From Curvivirga sp965219885 (lineage in GTDB: Bacteria > Pseudomonadota > Alphaproteobacteria > UBA8366 > Aestuariispiraceae), in the NCBI RefSeq assembly GCF_965219885.1, contig NZ_CBDCOT010000009.1, forward strand, positions 434,001 to 498,000: a stretch of 64,000 nucleotides of DNA, in the 5' to 3' direction. Each line of letters begins with the position of its first letter. Position 1 is the first letter of the stretch. A program made the position numbers and the translations under genes. The notes under the pieces are model-generated. The model worked only from the letters and a program-made list of their open reading frames with translations, was not told the origin of the DNA and did no database searches. This document shows positions 43,639 through 53,297 of this stretch, in pieces.

Positions 43639-44901
43639 TTAGTCTTTCGCGAGTTCAATCGCTTCAGCTAGCTTTGTGACTGCTTCATCGGAAGACATAT
43701 CTGAATTGAAATGTTCTGTAACCACATCAACAATCGCCCCGGATAGGTGACCCGGCAATGCAATACCATGCGCCATGGACGGCACTAAAGTTCCACCAGA
43801 CATTGAAGCTTCCAAATCATCCATGCCACGTGTTGCACAAGTATCAAAATTCGTACGCGGAACACCCGTACGTGCAGGAATAGAACCTTTATAAAGATTG
43901 AAAGTTTCCTGGAATTTCTCACCCAAGATCAACTCGGCCAATAATTCCTGACCTGCTTTTTTATCATCACCATCCACGTTGAACATAACGAAGCTATCGC
44001 TGTTCAATACGAACGCACCGCCTTTGGTTGGTGTTGGTGCACAAATGAAATCTTTGCCCGGTTGTTTACCTGCTGCCAAAAACTCACCTTTGGCCCAGTC
44101 ACCCATGATTTGCATCGCAGCTTCGCCATTCATCACCATGTTTGTGGCAAGGTTCCAATCACGACCAGAGAAATCAGAATCCACATAACCACGGATTTTA
44201 CGCATCTGGTCAAACACCTGTTTCATAGTATCGCTTTTAAGCGCATCTTCATCCAACTCAACCAACGCTTTGTTGAAGAATTCAGGTCCACCAAGACCTA
44301 AAACAACTGTTTCAAAGACGGTTGCATCCTGCCATGGTTGACCACCATGGGCTAAAGGTGTGATCCCTTGTGCTTGTAATTTATCGGCAACAGCGTTGAA
44401 CTCATCCCAGGAAGTTGGAATATCAGCGCCAACCTTTGCTAATACTTCTGGGTTCGCCCAAATCCAATCCACGCGGTGAATGTTTACAGGTACAGCCACA
44501 TATTTGCCTTCATGCTTTACAATTTTCTGTAACAATGGCGGCACTACTTCATCCCATTTTTCTGCAGCCGCAACTTTATTAAGATCAGCCACCACACCTT
44601 CAGCAGCCCATTCCTGAATAGCAGGGCCTTTCAATTGTACAGCCGCAGGTGCATCCCCTGCCAATACACGTGTACGCAATACGGTCATGGCAGCATCGCC
44701 CCCCCCACCTGCAATAGGGCTATCAATCCACTTACCACCGTTTGCTTCGTAATCTTCTTTTAAGGCTTTCAACGCCTTTGCTTCACCACCGGAAGTCCAC
44801 CAATGTAGAACTTCTGCCTCAGGTTCAGCTTGCGCAACTGCCGAAACTGAAATCGCAGCCATAATTGCGCCAGCTGCCAAAAGACTTTTCTTAAAGGACA
44901 T
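43639..44901 (-). CDS. Periplasmic glucose-type sugar-binding protein (GtsA-like)
   Basis: The product is a 420-residue periplasmic protein. A signal peptide ends near VAQAEPEAE (about 26). The mature start EVLHWWTSGGEAKALKAL is very close to that of Pseudomonas GtsA and other glucose/mannose-binding proteins. Two lobes and several exposed tryptophans (EWAAEG, VDWIWANPE, GGQPWQDATVFE, DWAKGEF) fit a monosaccharide pocket. It is first in the importer operon and faces the sugar oxidation operon across a 230-base divergent region. Glucose is the best guess; galactose or xylose cannot be excluded. Confidence 0.9.
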   Translation of the reverse strand: MSFKKSLLAAGAIMAAISVSAVAQAEPEAEVLHWWTSGGEAKALKALKEDYEANGGKWIDSPIAGGGGDAAMTVLRTRVLAGDAPAAVQLKGPAIQEWAAEGVVADLNKVAAAEKWDEVVPPLLQKIVKHEGKYVAVPVNIHRVDWIWANPEVLAKVGADIPTSWDEFNAVADKLQAQGITPLAHGGQPWQDATVFETVVLGLGGPEFFNKALVELDEDALKSDTMKQVFDQMRKIRGYVDSDFSGRDWNLATNMVMNGEAAMQIMGDWAKGEFLAAGKQPGKDFICAPTPTKGGAFVLNSDSFVMFNVDGDDKKAGQELLAELILGEKFQETFNLYKGSIPARTGVPRTNFDTCATRGMDDLEASMSGGTLVPSMAHGIALPGHLSGAIVDVVTEHFNSDMSSDEAVTKLAEAIELAKD

Positions 44902-44948
44902 AACCTTCTCCCTGAATTATTACCGCATGCCCTTTGATAGGACATATC

Positions 44949-45039
44949 TGATGCTGGCATCATATGAGCATTAGTAATTGATGCATCTTTAAAAAGGTAA
45001 CACTTTTTTTCATTCTTTCACTTTGAAACAAACTGTTAC
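44949..45039. promoter_or_regulatory. Divergent control region with palindromes, sugar import/catabolism
   Basis: Three symmetric elements lie in the 230-base gap between the importer and catabolic operons: TGATGC-TG-GCATCA (44949-44962), GATGCATC (44980-44987), and GTAACA (44997-45002) with TGTTAC (45034-45039). These are candidate regulator sites for joint control. No local LacI or GntR gene is present, so the two-component system at 38428 or a distant repressor may act here. Confidence 0.4.
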
Positions 45040-45131
45040 AATTTAATTCCCAAACATAGGTTAAATTGCGCAATAAAACACCCATACACTTTTCAAAAGA
45101 TCAATAGAAAACAAAGAGAAGTTCAAACGGG

Positions 45132-45914
45132 ATGTATAATCTAACAAACAAAGTCATCATTGTAACTGGCAGTTCATCAGGTATCGGCTGGGGTATCGCA
45201 CAAGAAATACATAAGGCAGGCGGTCAAGTTGTCCTCCATGGGACAAATGAAGAATTACTAGAACAACGTGCTTCTCAACTTGAAGATCGCGTGACCTGGG
45301 TTTCGGGCGACCTATCAAATTCAGAAACTCCAGATCGGATCGTTGAAAAGGTCTTAACGAGCTTTGGGAAACTGGATGGCTTAGTCAATAATGCGGGCAT
45401 CTTTCCGCGTAATAATATTGCGACTGTCACATATGATGATTTTGATAAAATCTTTGCCGTAAATTGTCGGGCGCCTTTATTCATGTGCCAAAAGGCAGTC
45501 CAAACATTTAAGAAAAACGGGACGGCTGGAACTATTGTAAATATCGGTTCCATCAATGCTCATTGTGGCCAAACCGATATTCTCGCCTATTCCATGTCTA
45601 AAGGGGCATTACAAACAATGACCCGGAATCTAGGAGATTCACTCGGATCAGACAACATTCGTGTCAATCAACTCAATGTTGGCTGGACCTATACCGAAAC
45701 AGAACATCAAACTCAGCTGGCAGAGGGGCGCCCTGAAAATTGGCTGGATGATATTCCCAAGGCCTTTGCACCAAGCGGTTCTATCTTACGCCCTGAAAAC
45801 ATTGCGCCTCATGTGGCCTTTTGGCTTTCGGATCAATCATGGCCCGTCAATGGACAGGTTTATGAAGTTGAACAATATCCTGTCATCGGCAGAAACAAGA
45901 TTAACGAAGGTTAA
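45132..45914 (+). CDS. SDR-family sugar dehydrogenase
   Basis: The product is a 260-residue short-chain dehydrogenase. It has the cofactor motif TGSSSGIG (12-19), NNAG (about 84-87) and the catalytic S (in IGSINAH) and YSMSK. In this operon it most likely oxidises an aldose at C1 to its lactone with NAD(P)+, as glucose or galactose 1-dehydrogenases do. It is the first gene of the catabolic operon, 4 bases before the dehydratase. A keto-sugar acid reductase role is an alternative. Confidence 0.8.
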   Translation: MYNLTNKVIIVTGSSSGIGWGIAQEIHKAGGQVVLHGTNEELLEQRASQLEDRVTWVSGDLSNSETPDRIVEKVLTSFGKLDGLVNNAGIFPRNNIATVTYDDFDKIFAVNCRAPLFMCQKAVQTFKKNGTAGTIVNIGSINAHCGQTDILAYSMSKGALQTMTRNLGDSLGSDNIRVNQLNVGWTYTETEHQTQLAEGRPENWLDDIPKAFAPSGSILRPENIAPHVAFWLSDQSWPVNGQVYEVEQYPVIGRNKINEG

Positions 45915-45918
45915 AAGA

Positions 45919-47691
45919 ATGACGAAACGTGACCCAAGTATCTTACGCAGCCGACAATGGTTTGATGATCCAAATGATCCGGGTATGACCGCGCTTTATC
46001 TTGAACGATACTTAAATTACGGCCTGACCAGACAAGAATTGCAATCTGGCCGCCCGATTATTGGCATTGCTCAATCAGGGTCAGACTTATCCCCCTGTAA
46101 CCGACATCACTTACAACTGGCCGACCGAGTGAAGGCAGGCATTCGTGAAGCGGGCGGTATTCCACTTGAATTCCCGGTTCATCCAATACAGGAAACAGGC
46201 CGTCGGCCAACCGCAGCTCTTGACCGTAATCTCGCTGCTATGGGTTTAATTGAGATTCTACACGGCTATCTACTTGATGGTGTTGTGTTGACAACAGGAT
46301 GTGACAAAACCACCCCCGCACAATTAATGGCCGCGGCCTCCGTAGATATTCCTGCCATCGTTTTATCTGGTGGTCCTATGTTAAACGGTCATTATCATGG
46401 GCGATGTGTTGGGTCCGGCACCGTGATTTGGGAAGCGCGGGAAAAACTGGCTTCGGGCGAAATTGATACAGAAGAATTTATGGAACTTGCTGCCTCATCT
46501 GCACCCTCTATTGGTCATTGCAATACAATGGGCACCGCACTTACCATGAATTCTCTCGCAGAAGCGTTGGGCATGAGCTTGCCGGGTTGTGCTGCAATTC
46601 CAGCGCCCTATCGTGAACGTGAACAAATTTCTTATCTCACAGGTTTACGTATTGTGGATATGGTATGGGAAGATCTAACCCCATCCAAAATCCTTACAAG
46701 AGAAGCATTTCATAATGCGATTGTTTTATGCTCTGCGATTGGCGGTTCTACTAATGCTCCCCCGCATATCAATGCCATTGCGAAACATGCGAATGTAGAT
46801 TTATCCATGATGGATTGGCAAGATATCGGTCAAAAAATCCCACAAATCGTAAATTGCCAACCAACAGGCGAATATCTCAGCGAAGAATTCCATCACGCAG
46901 GCGGTGTACCTGCCGTAATGCATGCATTGATGAAGGCAGGCTTACTATCCGAAACAGCCTTAACCATTAACGGTAAAACCATTCAGGAAAACTACGGCAA
47001 AACGGTATCAAAAAACAGAAATGTTATTCAAGACGTGGATCACCCAATTATGGAAGAGGCTGGCTTTATGATCTTGTCGGGTAATCTATTTAATTCTGCT
47101 GTCATGAAAATGTCCGCTGTCGGGGACGATTTCAGAAATAAATATTTAAGCAATCCTGACACACCTAATATTTGTGATCTAAAGGCTGTCGTTTTTGATG
47201 GACCGGAAGATTATCACACACGCATTGAAGACCCATCTTTACCGATAGATGAAAACACAATTCTGGTTATCCGGGGATGCGGCACAAAAGGGTATCCCGG
47301 CTCAGCTGAAGTGGTAAACATGTTACCGCCTCGTCGCCTAGTGAAAAAGGGCATTACAAATTTGCCGACAATGGGGGACGGTCGTCAATCCGGTACGTCA
47401 AACGCACCATCCATTTTAAATGCCAGCCCAGAAGCGGCTGCTGGCGGGGGATTATCAAGATTACGCACAGGCGATGTTATTCGTATCAACTTAAATGATC
47501 GGACAGCGAATGCACTGGTTTCTGCAGATGAATGGGAAACACGCGAAAGTATCTTTAAACATGTTGAAAACCAGACACCTTGGCAGGAAATCTATCGTGA
47601 TACAGTTGAACAATTAGATCAAGGCGGTGCGATGAAAACGAGTGGTTCTTATCGAGATATCCGACATAAAACACCAAGGCATTCCCACTAA
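45919..47691 (+). CDS. IlvD/Edd-family sugar-acid dehydratase
   Basis: The product is a 590-residue Fe-S dehydratase. Cluster-ligand segments are visible as SDLSPCNRHH, TTGCDKTTPAQLMAA and GHCNTMGTALTMNSLAEALG. The C-terminal barrel has GCGTKGYPGSAEV and the DGRQSGTSNAPSILN motif. In context it dehydrates an aldonate such as gluconate or galactonate to 2-keto-3-deoxy acid. The next genes are a KDG kinase and KDPG aldolase, so the substrate is not phosphorylated, and arabonate/xylonate-type relatives are its nearest kin. I start at the ATG at 45919; a longer frame reaching 45661 lies within the dehydrogenase gene and is rejected. Confidence 0.9.
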   Translation: MTKRDPSILRSRQWFDDPNDPGMTALYLERYLNYGLTRQELQSGRPIIGIAQSGSDLSPCNRHHLQLADRVKAGIREAGGIPLEFPVHPIQETGRRPTAALDRNLAAMGLIEILHGYLLDGVVLTTGCDKTTPAQLMAAASVDIPAIVLSGGPMLNGHYHGRCVGSGTVIWEAREKLASGEIDTEEFMELAASSAPSIGHCNTMGTALTMNSLAEALGMSLPGCAAIPAPYREREQISYLTGLRIVDMVWEDLTPSKILTREAFHNAIVLCSAIGGSTNAPPHINAIAKHANVDLSMMDWQDIGQKIPQIVNCQPTGEYLSEEFHHAGGVPAVMHALMKAGLLSETALTINGKTIQENYGKTVSKNRNVIQDVDHPIMEEAGFMILSGNLFNSAVMKMSAVGDDFRNKYLSNPDTPNICDLKAVVFDGPEDYHTRIEDPSLPIDENTILVIRGCGTKGYPGSAEVVNMLPPRRLVKKGITNLPTMGDGRQSGTSNAPSILNASPEAAAGGGLSRLRTGDVIRINLNDRTANALVSADEWETRESIFKHVENQTPWQEIYRDTVEQLDQGGAMKTSGSYRDIRHKTPRHSH

Positions 47692-48629
47692 TGACCAGTA
47701 CGACTTACAATATTGCCTGTATCGGTGAATGTATGGTTGAAATTGCCTTGCTCCGTGATCAAGCATCAACAGCAAAAGTAGGGTTTGGTGGTGATACGCT
47801 CAATACTGCTATCTATTTAGCTAGATTGGCTGAGAATTCAGATATTAGAGCCCATTATGTAACCCTTCTTGGGGATGATCCTTTTAGTCATCAGATGAGA
47901 AATGCGTGGTCAAGCGAAGGCGTAGGTTGTGATCTGGTTGAACATCTCCCCGGGCGTGAAGCTGGGTTATATTCTATCTCTGTTGATGCACACGGAGAAC
48001 GTAGCTTTAATTATTGGCGTAGCCACGCACCAGTACGAGAGATTTTTGAAGGTGAGGCAGGCCTTAAACGCCTTGATGAGTTAAGGCAGATGGAAGCCAT
48101 TTTCTTTTCCGGTATTACACTTGCCATCCTTTTTGAAGAAAGTTGCGATCGGCTTCTTGATCTTTGTGCTGAAATGAAAAGAGCTGGAAAGACTGTTATC
48201 TTTGACAGTAATTACCGCCCCAGATTATGGCAAGGTCGAGACCCATCAAGTCCCTACGAAAAAGCATTCCAAGCTTCTACACTTATTCTGCCTTCTTATG
48301 AAGACCTGAGCGATGTGTTTGGTTCCACAGAACCAGCTAGTAAAGAGCGATTAGAAAAATACGAGTTGCCCGAAATCGTGTTAAAGAATGGCGGAAATTC
48401 CGTTGATTTATTTCAAGTCGGGCAGTGGCAAAATATTGAACTCAACCAAATCGAACTTCCGATAGATACAACAGCTGCAGGAGATTCGTTTAATGCAGGA
48501 TATATCCACGCACGCCTGACAGGTGCTCCCGTTCTTGAAGCAATCCATCAAGCCCATAAACTTGCCTGTCGTGTGATCAATTTTCCCGGTGCAATCATTC
48601 CAAAATCAGAAATGCCTATAAAGGAATAG
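47691..48629 (+). CDS. kdgK: PfkB-family 2-keto-3-deoxygluconate kinase
   Basis: The product is a 312-residue PfkB sugar kinase. The N-terminal GECMVEIAL and GFGGDTLNTAIYLARL segments bind the sugar acid. The C-terminal DTTAAGDSFNAGYIHARL contains the catalytic aspartate and anion hole. It phosphorylates KDG (or KDGal) to the 6-phosphate for the next enzyme. Its ATG shares one base with the dehydratase stop, and the aldolase begins 2 bases after its end. Confidence 0.9.
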   Translation: MTSTTYNIACIGECMVEIALLRDQASTAKVGFGGDTLNTAIYLARLAENSDIRAHYVTLLGDDPFSHQMRNAWSSEGVGCDLVEHLPGREAGLYSISVDAHGERSFNYWRSHAPVREIFEGEAGLKRLDELRQMEAIFFSGITLAILFEESCDRLLDLCAEMKRAGKTVIFDSNYRPRLWQGRDPSSPYEKAFQASTLILPSYEDLSDVFGSTEPASKERLEKYELPEIVLKNGGNSVDLFQVGQWQNIELNQIELPIDTTAAGDSFNAGYIHARLTGAPVLEAIHQAHKLACRVINFPGAIIPKSEMPIKE

Positions 48630-48631
48630 CC

Positions 48632-49258
48632 ATGTCAAAATGGAACAAATTACTACAAGATATCCGTGTTGTCCCAGTCTTGGTTATTGAAGATGTTGAA
48701 AAGGCTGTTCCGCTTGCAAAAACATTATGCGAAGCCGGCCTTCATGTATTGGAGATCACATTACGTACCAAAGCTGCTTTACCCGCAATTAAAGCAATTA
48801 AAGACAATGTCCCAGAAGCTATCTTGGGTGTCGGTACTGTCTTGGATCATGAACAAATTGATCATGCCGCCAATCATGACTGCCAGTTCTTTGTGAGTCC
48901 CGGGCATACACCAAATTTAGTTCAAGAAGCCAAACAGAAAGAACTACCTTTCTTATTTGGGGCCAACACATTGTCTGAAATGATGTTCTTACGTGAACAG
49001 GGATTCATCATGCAAAAATTCTTTCCAGCAGAATTAAATGGTGGTGTAAAACTTTTAAAAGCTGCTTATTCTGTTCTACCTGATGTTCAGTTTTGTCCAA
49101 CAGGCGGGATTTCCATTGAAAATGCAGAAGACTATTTAAACTTACCAAATGTTGCGTGCATTGGCGGTAGTTGGATAGCCCCAAAAGATCTTATCACTTC
49201 TGGGGATTGGGATAAAATTTCAAAACTCGCGAAGCATGCTGCAACTTTAGGACGTTAA
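48632..49258 (+). CDS. eda: KDPG aldolase
   Basis: The product is a 208-residue class I aldolase of the KDPG/KHG family. It has the glutamate in LEITLRTKAALPAI, the Schiff-base lysine in MQKFFPAELNGG and the phosphate loop PTGGIS. It cleaves KDPG (or KDPGal) to pyruvate and glyceraldehyde-3-phosphate. It is the last step of the pathway encoded by this operon and lies 3 bases before the lactonase gene. Confidence 0.93.
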   Translation: MSKWNKLLQDIRVVPVLVIEDVEKAVPLAKTLCEAGLHVLEITLRTKAALPAIKAIKDNVPEAILGVGTVLDHEQIDHAANHDCQFFVSPGHTPNLVQEAKQKELPFLFGANTLSEMMFLREQGFIMQKFFPAELNGGVKLLKAAYSVLPDVQFCPTGGISIENAEDYLNLPNVACIGGSWIAPKDLITSGDWDKISKLAKHAATLGR

Positions 49259-49261
49259 TCA

Positions 49262-50128
49262 ATGAACATTCAAATTGCCGCAGCGACACAAAACTTACTC
49301 GGAGAAGGGCCTTTATGGGATCATCGCCAAAAATGCCTTTGGTGGGTGGATATTAAACAATCCCAACTTTTTCGACTTCGCCCAGCTAAACAAAGTTATG
49401 ATAGTTGGGAGTTACCCAAAGCTGCCAGTGTCATCTCATTGTTAAGACAAGAGACAAAACTACTTCTTACATGCGTCGGTGGTTTTTATGAGTTTGATCC
49501 CGAAACAGGTATTTCTGAATCCATAGGCCCATTTGAAAGACATATAGAAAGTAACCGCCCCAATGATGGTAAATGTGATCCTCTTGGTAATTTATGGGTC
49601 GGATCTATGGATGATGCGGAAGAGGAAAAAAGTGGTTCTCTATATAGAATAAGCGCGGATTTAGAACCTAAACCAGTTCTAACGGGTCTAGGCATCCCAA
49701 ATACCTTAGCTTGGAGCCCCGATCATAAACATTTCTATTTTGCAGATTCTACCCAGCAAACAATTTGGAAATTTGATGTAAATCTGGAAACTGGCACTTT
49801 GTCAAATCAACAGGTATTCGCATCTCTTAAAGGTACAGATATCTATCCGGACGGATCGACTATTGATCAGGAAGGCTATCTTTGGAATGCTCAATGGAAT
49901 GGTTGGCGTGTCGTGCGATACGCGCCTGACGGCACTATTGATAAAATTCTGAAAATGCCTGTTGCCTGCCCAACGTCCTGCATGTTTGGCGGTGAGAATT
50001 TATCAACTCTTTACGTCACATCGGCTCGAAAAGGCCAAACAGATGAAGAATTAGCACAGCAACCTAATGCCGGCAGCTTATTTGCCATTTCCGTTAACAC
50101 AACTGGTTTAAAAGAAACAATCTTTTAG
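49262..50128 (+). CDS. SMP-30/gluconolactonase-family sugar lactonase
   Basis: The product is a 288-residue six-bladed propeller lactonase. Metal ligands are visible: Glu in LLGEGPLWD (about 15), Asn in RPNDGKCDPLGNLWVGSMDD, Asn in GIPNTLAWSPD and Asp in IYPDGSTIDQEG. It hydrolyses the lactone made by the dehydrogenase to the aldonate used by the dehydratase. It lacks a signal peptide, so the pathway is cytoplasmic. Confidence 0.9.
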   Translation: MNIQIAAATQNLLGEGPLWDHRQKCLWWVDIKQSQLFRLRPAKQSYDSWELPKAASVISLLRQETKLLLTCVGGFYEFDPETGISESIGPFERHIESNRPNDGKCDPLGNLWVGSMDDAEEEKSGSLYRISADLEPKPVLTGLGIPNTLAWSPDHKHFYFADSTQQTIWKFDVNLETGTLSNQQVFASLKGTDIYPDGSTIDQEGYLWNAQWNGWRVVRYAPDGTIDKILKMPVACPTSCMFGGENLSTLYVTSARKGQTDEELAQQPNAGSLFAISVNTTGLKETIF

Positions 50129-50131
50129 TAA

Positions 50132-51007
50132 ATGAATGAAACAATAGAAATAAGTCGTGGCCCATTCAAAGCCACGATCTCTCCACCACTTGGAGGCAGC
50201 TTACTTTCATTCACAGAAGATCTAGATGTTGGAACACATCACCATCTACGCCCTGCACCAATAGGAACAAACGACGTCTTACAAAGCGCATGCTATCCAC
50301 TTGTACCATTCTCCAATCGTGTCTTAAATGCATCTTTTAATTGGGAAGGAGAACAAATAAATCTCAATCCCAATTTCGCACCAGAGCCACATATGATCCA
50401 TGGACATGGATGGCAAAATCCTTGGCAGATAACTGAGATACAACCTAATCAAGCTTGTCTTTCTTATCGACATCAGGCCAATAACTGGCCATGGTCTTAC
50501 GAGGCCTTACTTAGCTATTCTTTATCAGTTCACGGGTTAACTATTCAGCTTTCTATAACCAATCTTTCAGAAGAAAATATGCCCGCAGGTATAGGCTTAC
50601 ATCCGTTTTTCCCGAAACAAGAACAAACAATTGTCATTACAGATGTAGAAGCTATCCAACTTAACGATACAAACAAACATCCAGTTAGAATTGATAAAAC
50701 TCACTACGCGCTAAAGCAATTGCAATATGGAACTTCATTCCCTATGGGACTAGACAATTGTTTCATAAATTGGTCTGGTCACGCCACCATTCAAAACAAT
50801 AGAAAACTAGAGATATCTACCTCAGAAATTTTCAGTCACATGGTTTTATATACACCAAACGGGCAAAATTTCTTTTGTTTGGAACCAGTAAGTCATTTGA
50901 ATTCTGCCTTGAATCTCAAAAAGAATAATTGCTTTGAGGCTGGCATCATTGTCTTAAAACCCGGTGAGACATTATCAGGAAATTTATCCTTATTATCTAT
51001 TTCTTAA
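50132..51007 (+). CDS. Aldose 1-epimerase (mutarotase)
   Basis: The product is a 291-residue GalM-like epimerase that speeds conversion of alpha and beta sugar anomers, supplying the anomer the dehydrogenase needs. The catalytic and binding histidines appear in MIHGHGWQNPW and GIGLHPFFP, and the catalytic glutamate in FCLEPVSHLNSA. It ends the catabolic operon, 10 bases before the converging cyclase gene; no terminator hairpin was seen there. Confidence 0.88.
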   Translation: MNETIEISRGPFKATISPPLGGSLLSFTEDLDVGTHHHLRPAPIGTNDVLQSACYPLVPFSNRVLNASFNWEGEQINLNPNFAPEPHMIHGHGWQNPWQITEIQPNQACLSYRHQANNWPWSYEALLSYSLSVHGLTIQLSITNLSEENMPAGIGLHPFFPKQEQTIVITDVEAIQLNDTNKHPVRIDKTHYALKQLQYGTSFPMGLDNCFINWSGHATIQNNRKLEISTSEIFSHMVLYTPNGQNFFCLEPVSHLNSALNLKKNNCFEAGIIVLKPGETLSGNLSLLSIS

Positions 51008-51017
51008 CGTAAGTATC

Positions 51018-53297
51018 TCATAAACTTGTAATTGCCGCGATACGTGCTTTACAACGTTCTATCATATAGGCTGAAGGCGCATCTTCGCCGCCACGAACAG
51101 AAATGACATTCTCAAACAGTTTAGTTGCTTTTTCAAATTCCTGACGTTCGTAATGTTCTAGCGCATCTTCATAGATATTCACCCAATCATATTCTGGCAT
51201 GATCGCACCACTATGGCTACGCATTGCCAGAAGCTCATAAATTGGGGTCTTTTGATCTTTACCCTTCACATTCACCGTATCAATCTTACGAGCAACCACT
51301 TCATATTTGGCAAATTCATAGGTCGTCGATCCAATCAAAATACGGGTTCCATAGGTTTTATTTAAACTTTCCAAACGTGCCGCCAAGTTAACGGGATCCC
51401 CCAGCACGGTATAATCCATGCGAGAATTAGAGCCGATATTACCAACGATTACACGCCCCGTATTCAAACCAATACGCGCCTTGAACACTGGATGACTTGG
51501 GTCCTTGGAAACCTCAGCCATAGACGTCAAAAGCTGCTGACAACGAAGCGCGGCACGACAAGCATCAACTGCTTGGTCATCATTGACATTTGGTGCTCCC
51601 CAAAAAGCCATAATTGCATCACCAATATACTTATCAATGATACCGTTTTCCGCATGAATTTCCTTAGACATTTGATCAAGGTAGTCGGATAAATGCGGTA
51701 CCAAAGCAGGACCTAAAATTTCTGAAATGGTTGTGAAGTTTTCTAAGTCAGAGAAATAAATAGTCATCGTACGGTTGATACCACCCACACGTGCCAATTG
51801 ATCATTTTGCACCAAGATCTGTACAAGTTCAGAAGGTAAATATTTTCTAAAAGCACCAAGACCACGCGACATCTTATTAAACGCATTGGACAAATCATCT
51901 AATTCAGAAATCGGTGAATTAACTTTACGAACTTTATTTAACTCAAACTTCTCAATTGATTCTGCTTGATGAATGATTTTTGCGATTGGTTTAATAATCA
52001 TATGACGCGCCACGAGGACAGCAAACACGCCCACTGCCAAAATAGAAAGACAAATTGTAATCAAAAGTTTCTTATTGTTTTCTTTAATAGAAGACAAGAA
52101 TGCATTTTCCGGCACAATCGTCACAATTGACCAATCCTGATGTCCAACTGGTGCAAGTGTTACATAATATTTATCCTGATTTTGATCTTCCAAATCATAA
52201 TGCAAATATCCATCCAAGGATTCCAATGCAACATCGTTCTGGTCGATTGCTTGTGCCGCTAAACTTAACAATGGATGATAGGACTCACTGATCGGACGTA
52301 ATTTTGGCTTGTTACTTATCTCATCCAGATAGGTCACTTCATTGGCATCAACAAATGCAATAAGAGATCCATCCCCGCGCAAAATCGCTGCCGTACCAGG
52401 TTTGCTTTTAAACTTGTTACGCATAAAGTTGGACAACCGTTCCAATTCAATCGCAATACTAACGACCCCGACGGATTGCTCTTCTTTGTCGACTCTACGT
52501 GCAATGTTAATCCCGGGGAGACGGCTGGTCGAAAAGATATATACATCCGTCCATATAGATTCCAAACTTTCCATAGGTAAAGTAATTGCTTGCTTATACC
52601 ATGGGCGTTCCCGTGCATCATATTTACGCTGTTCAATGGAGGATTGTGTTTGGAACAAACGACCTTCTTGCAACACATATTTATTGTAATGACGATCAGC
52701 GATATCTTCGTCGTCATTCCAGTAACTTCGAACCGACTGGAAATTTTGAGAGCTTAAACGGTTAACACCGTAAAAGTCGCCATTAGGCAAGCCAAAACTG
52801 ATCCAGGTGACATCTGGATTATTTTTCAATAATGGGAAGAAGTAATTTAACAATCTACCTTTGAAACTTAACTCAACAGCGCCATTTTCCATAGATTCCG
52901 CAATAGTATCTTGCACACGTTCCGCATTCTCAAAAATCACCTGAACTTCGCTGGATATATCGCTTATGATTTCTTGATTAAGTTTGGAAACCAATTCTTT
53001 AACATTGCTAGTCGCGGTATACATCCACGGAAAATGAATTGCAGCTGATGTTGCCAACGTAATCATCACCGTCAACATCACAAGACTTGGTTTGATACTG
53101 ATGCGAAAACGATTTGTCTGCTCATAACTTCTACGACGATATTCGCGTTTAGGTGCAACAGGCGAGTTATGATCTTGTCCATCAAATTGCGGCTTCTCAA
53201 CAGCTGTAGATTTATCTACTGACACCAACTCCTTAGAAGCACCCTCATTCGATGGCTTTTCTGTATCATCATTTTTGTTCAATGTTGAATCGTCCAT
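51018..53297 (-). CDS. Membrane class IIIb adenylate cyclase with dCache sensor
   Basis: The product is a 759-residue receptor cyclase. A charged cytoplasmic N-terminus (1-65), helix (69-88), periplasmic double-Cache sensor (about 95-400, with RERPWYKQA), helix (about 409-429), HAMP (about 430-480), cyclase domain (about 508-690) and a short tetratricopeptide-like tail follow in order. Metal aspartates are Asp517 (YFSDLENF) and Asp560 (YIGDAIMAF); transition-state residues are Asn637 and Arg641. The base-specifying pair is Lys556/Thr630, which marks ATP-using class IIIb enzymes, several of which respond to bicarbonate. It diverges from the ATP-grasp operon. Confidence 0.9.
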   Translation of the reverse strand: MDDSTLNKNDDTEKPSNEGASKELVSVDKSTAVEKPQFDGQDHNSPVAPKREYRRRSYEQTNRFRISIKPSLVMLTVMITLATSAAIHFPWMYTATSNVKELVSKLNQEIISDISSEVQVIFENAERVQDTIAESMENGAVELSFKGRLLNYFFPLLKNNPDVTWISFGLPNGDFYGVNRLSSQNFQSVRSYWNDDEDIADRHYNKYVLQEGRLFQTQSSIEQRKYDARERPWYKQAITLPMESLESIWTDVYIFSTSRLPGINIARRVDKEEQSVGVVSIAIELERLSNFMRNKFKSKPGTAAILRGDGSLIAFVDANEVTYLDEISNKPKLRPISESYHPLLSLAAQAIDQNDVALESLDGYLHYDLEDQNQDKYYVTLAPVGHQDWSIVTIVPENAFLSSIKENNKKLLITICLSILAVGVFAVLVARHMIIKPIAKIIHQAESIEKFELNKVRKVNSPISELDDLSNAFNKMSRGLGAFRKYLPSELVQILVQNDQLARVGGINRTMTIYFSDLENFTTISEILGPALVPHLSDYLDQMSKEIHAENGIIDKYIGDAIMAFWGAPNVNDDQAVDACRAALRCQQLLTSMAEVSKDPSHPVFKARIGLNTGRVIVGNIGSNSRMDYTVLGDPVNLAARLESLNKTYGTRILIGSTTYEFAKYEVVARKIDTVNVKGKDQKTPIYELLAMRSHSGAIMPEYDWVNIYEDALEHYERQEFEKATKLFENVISVRGGEDAPSAYMIERCKARIAAITSL

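Noticed and set aside
45661..45918. N-terminal extension of the sugar-acid dehydratase
   Set aside because: It overlaps the dehydrogenase coding sequence and has no resemblance to IlvD/Edd proteins. The ATG at 45919 gives normal length.
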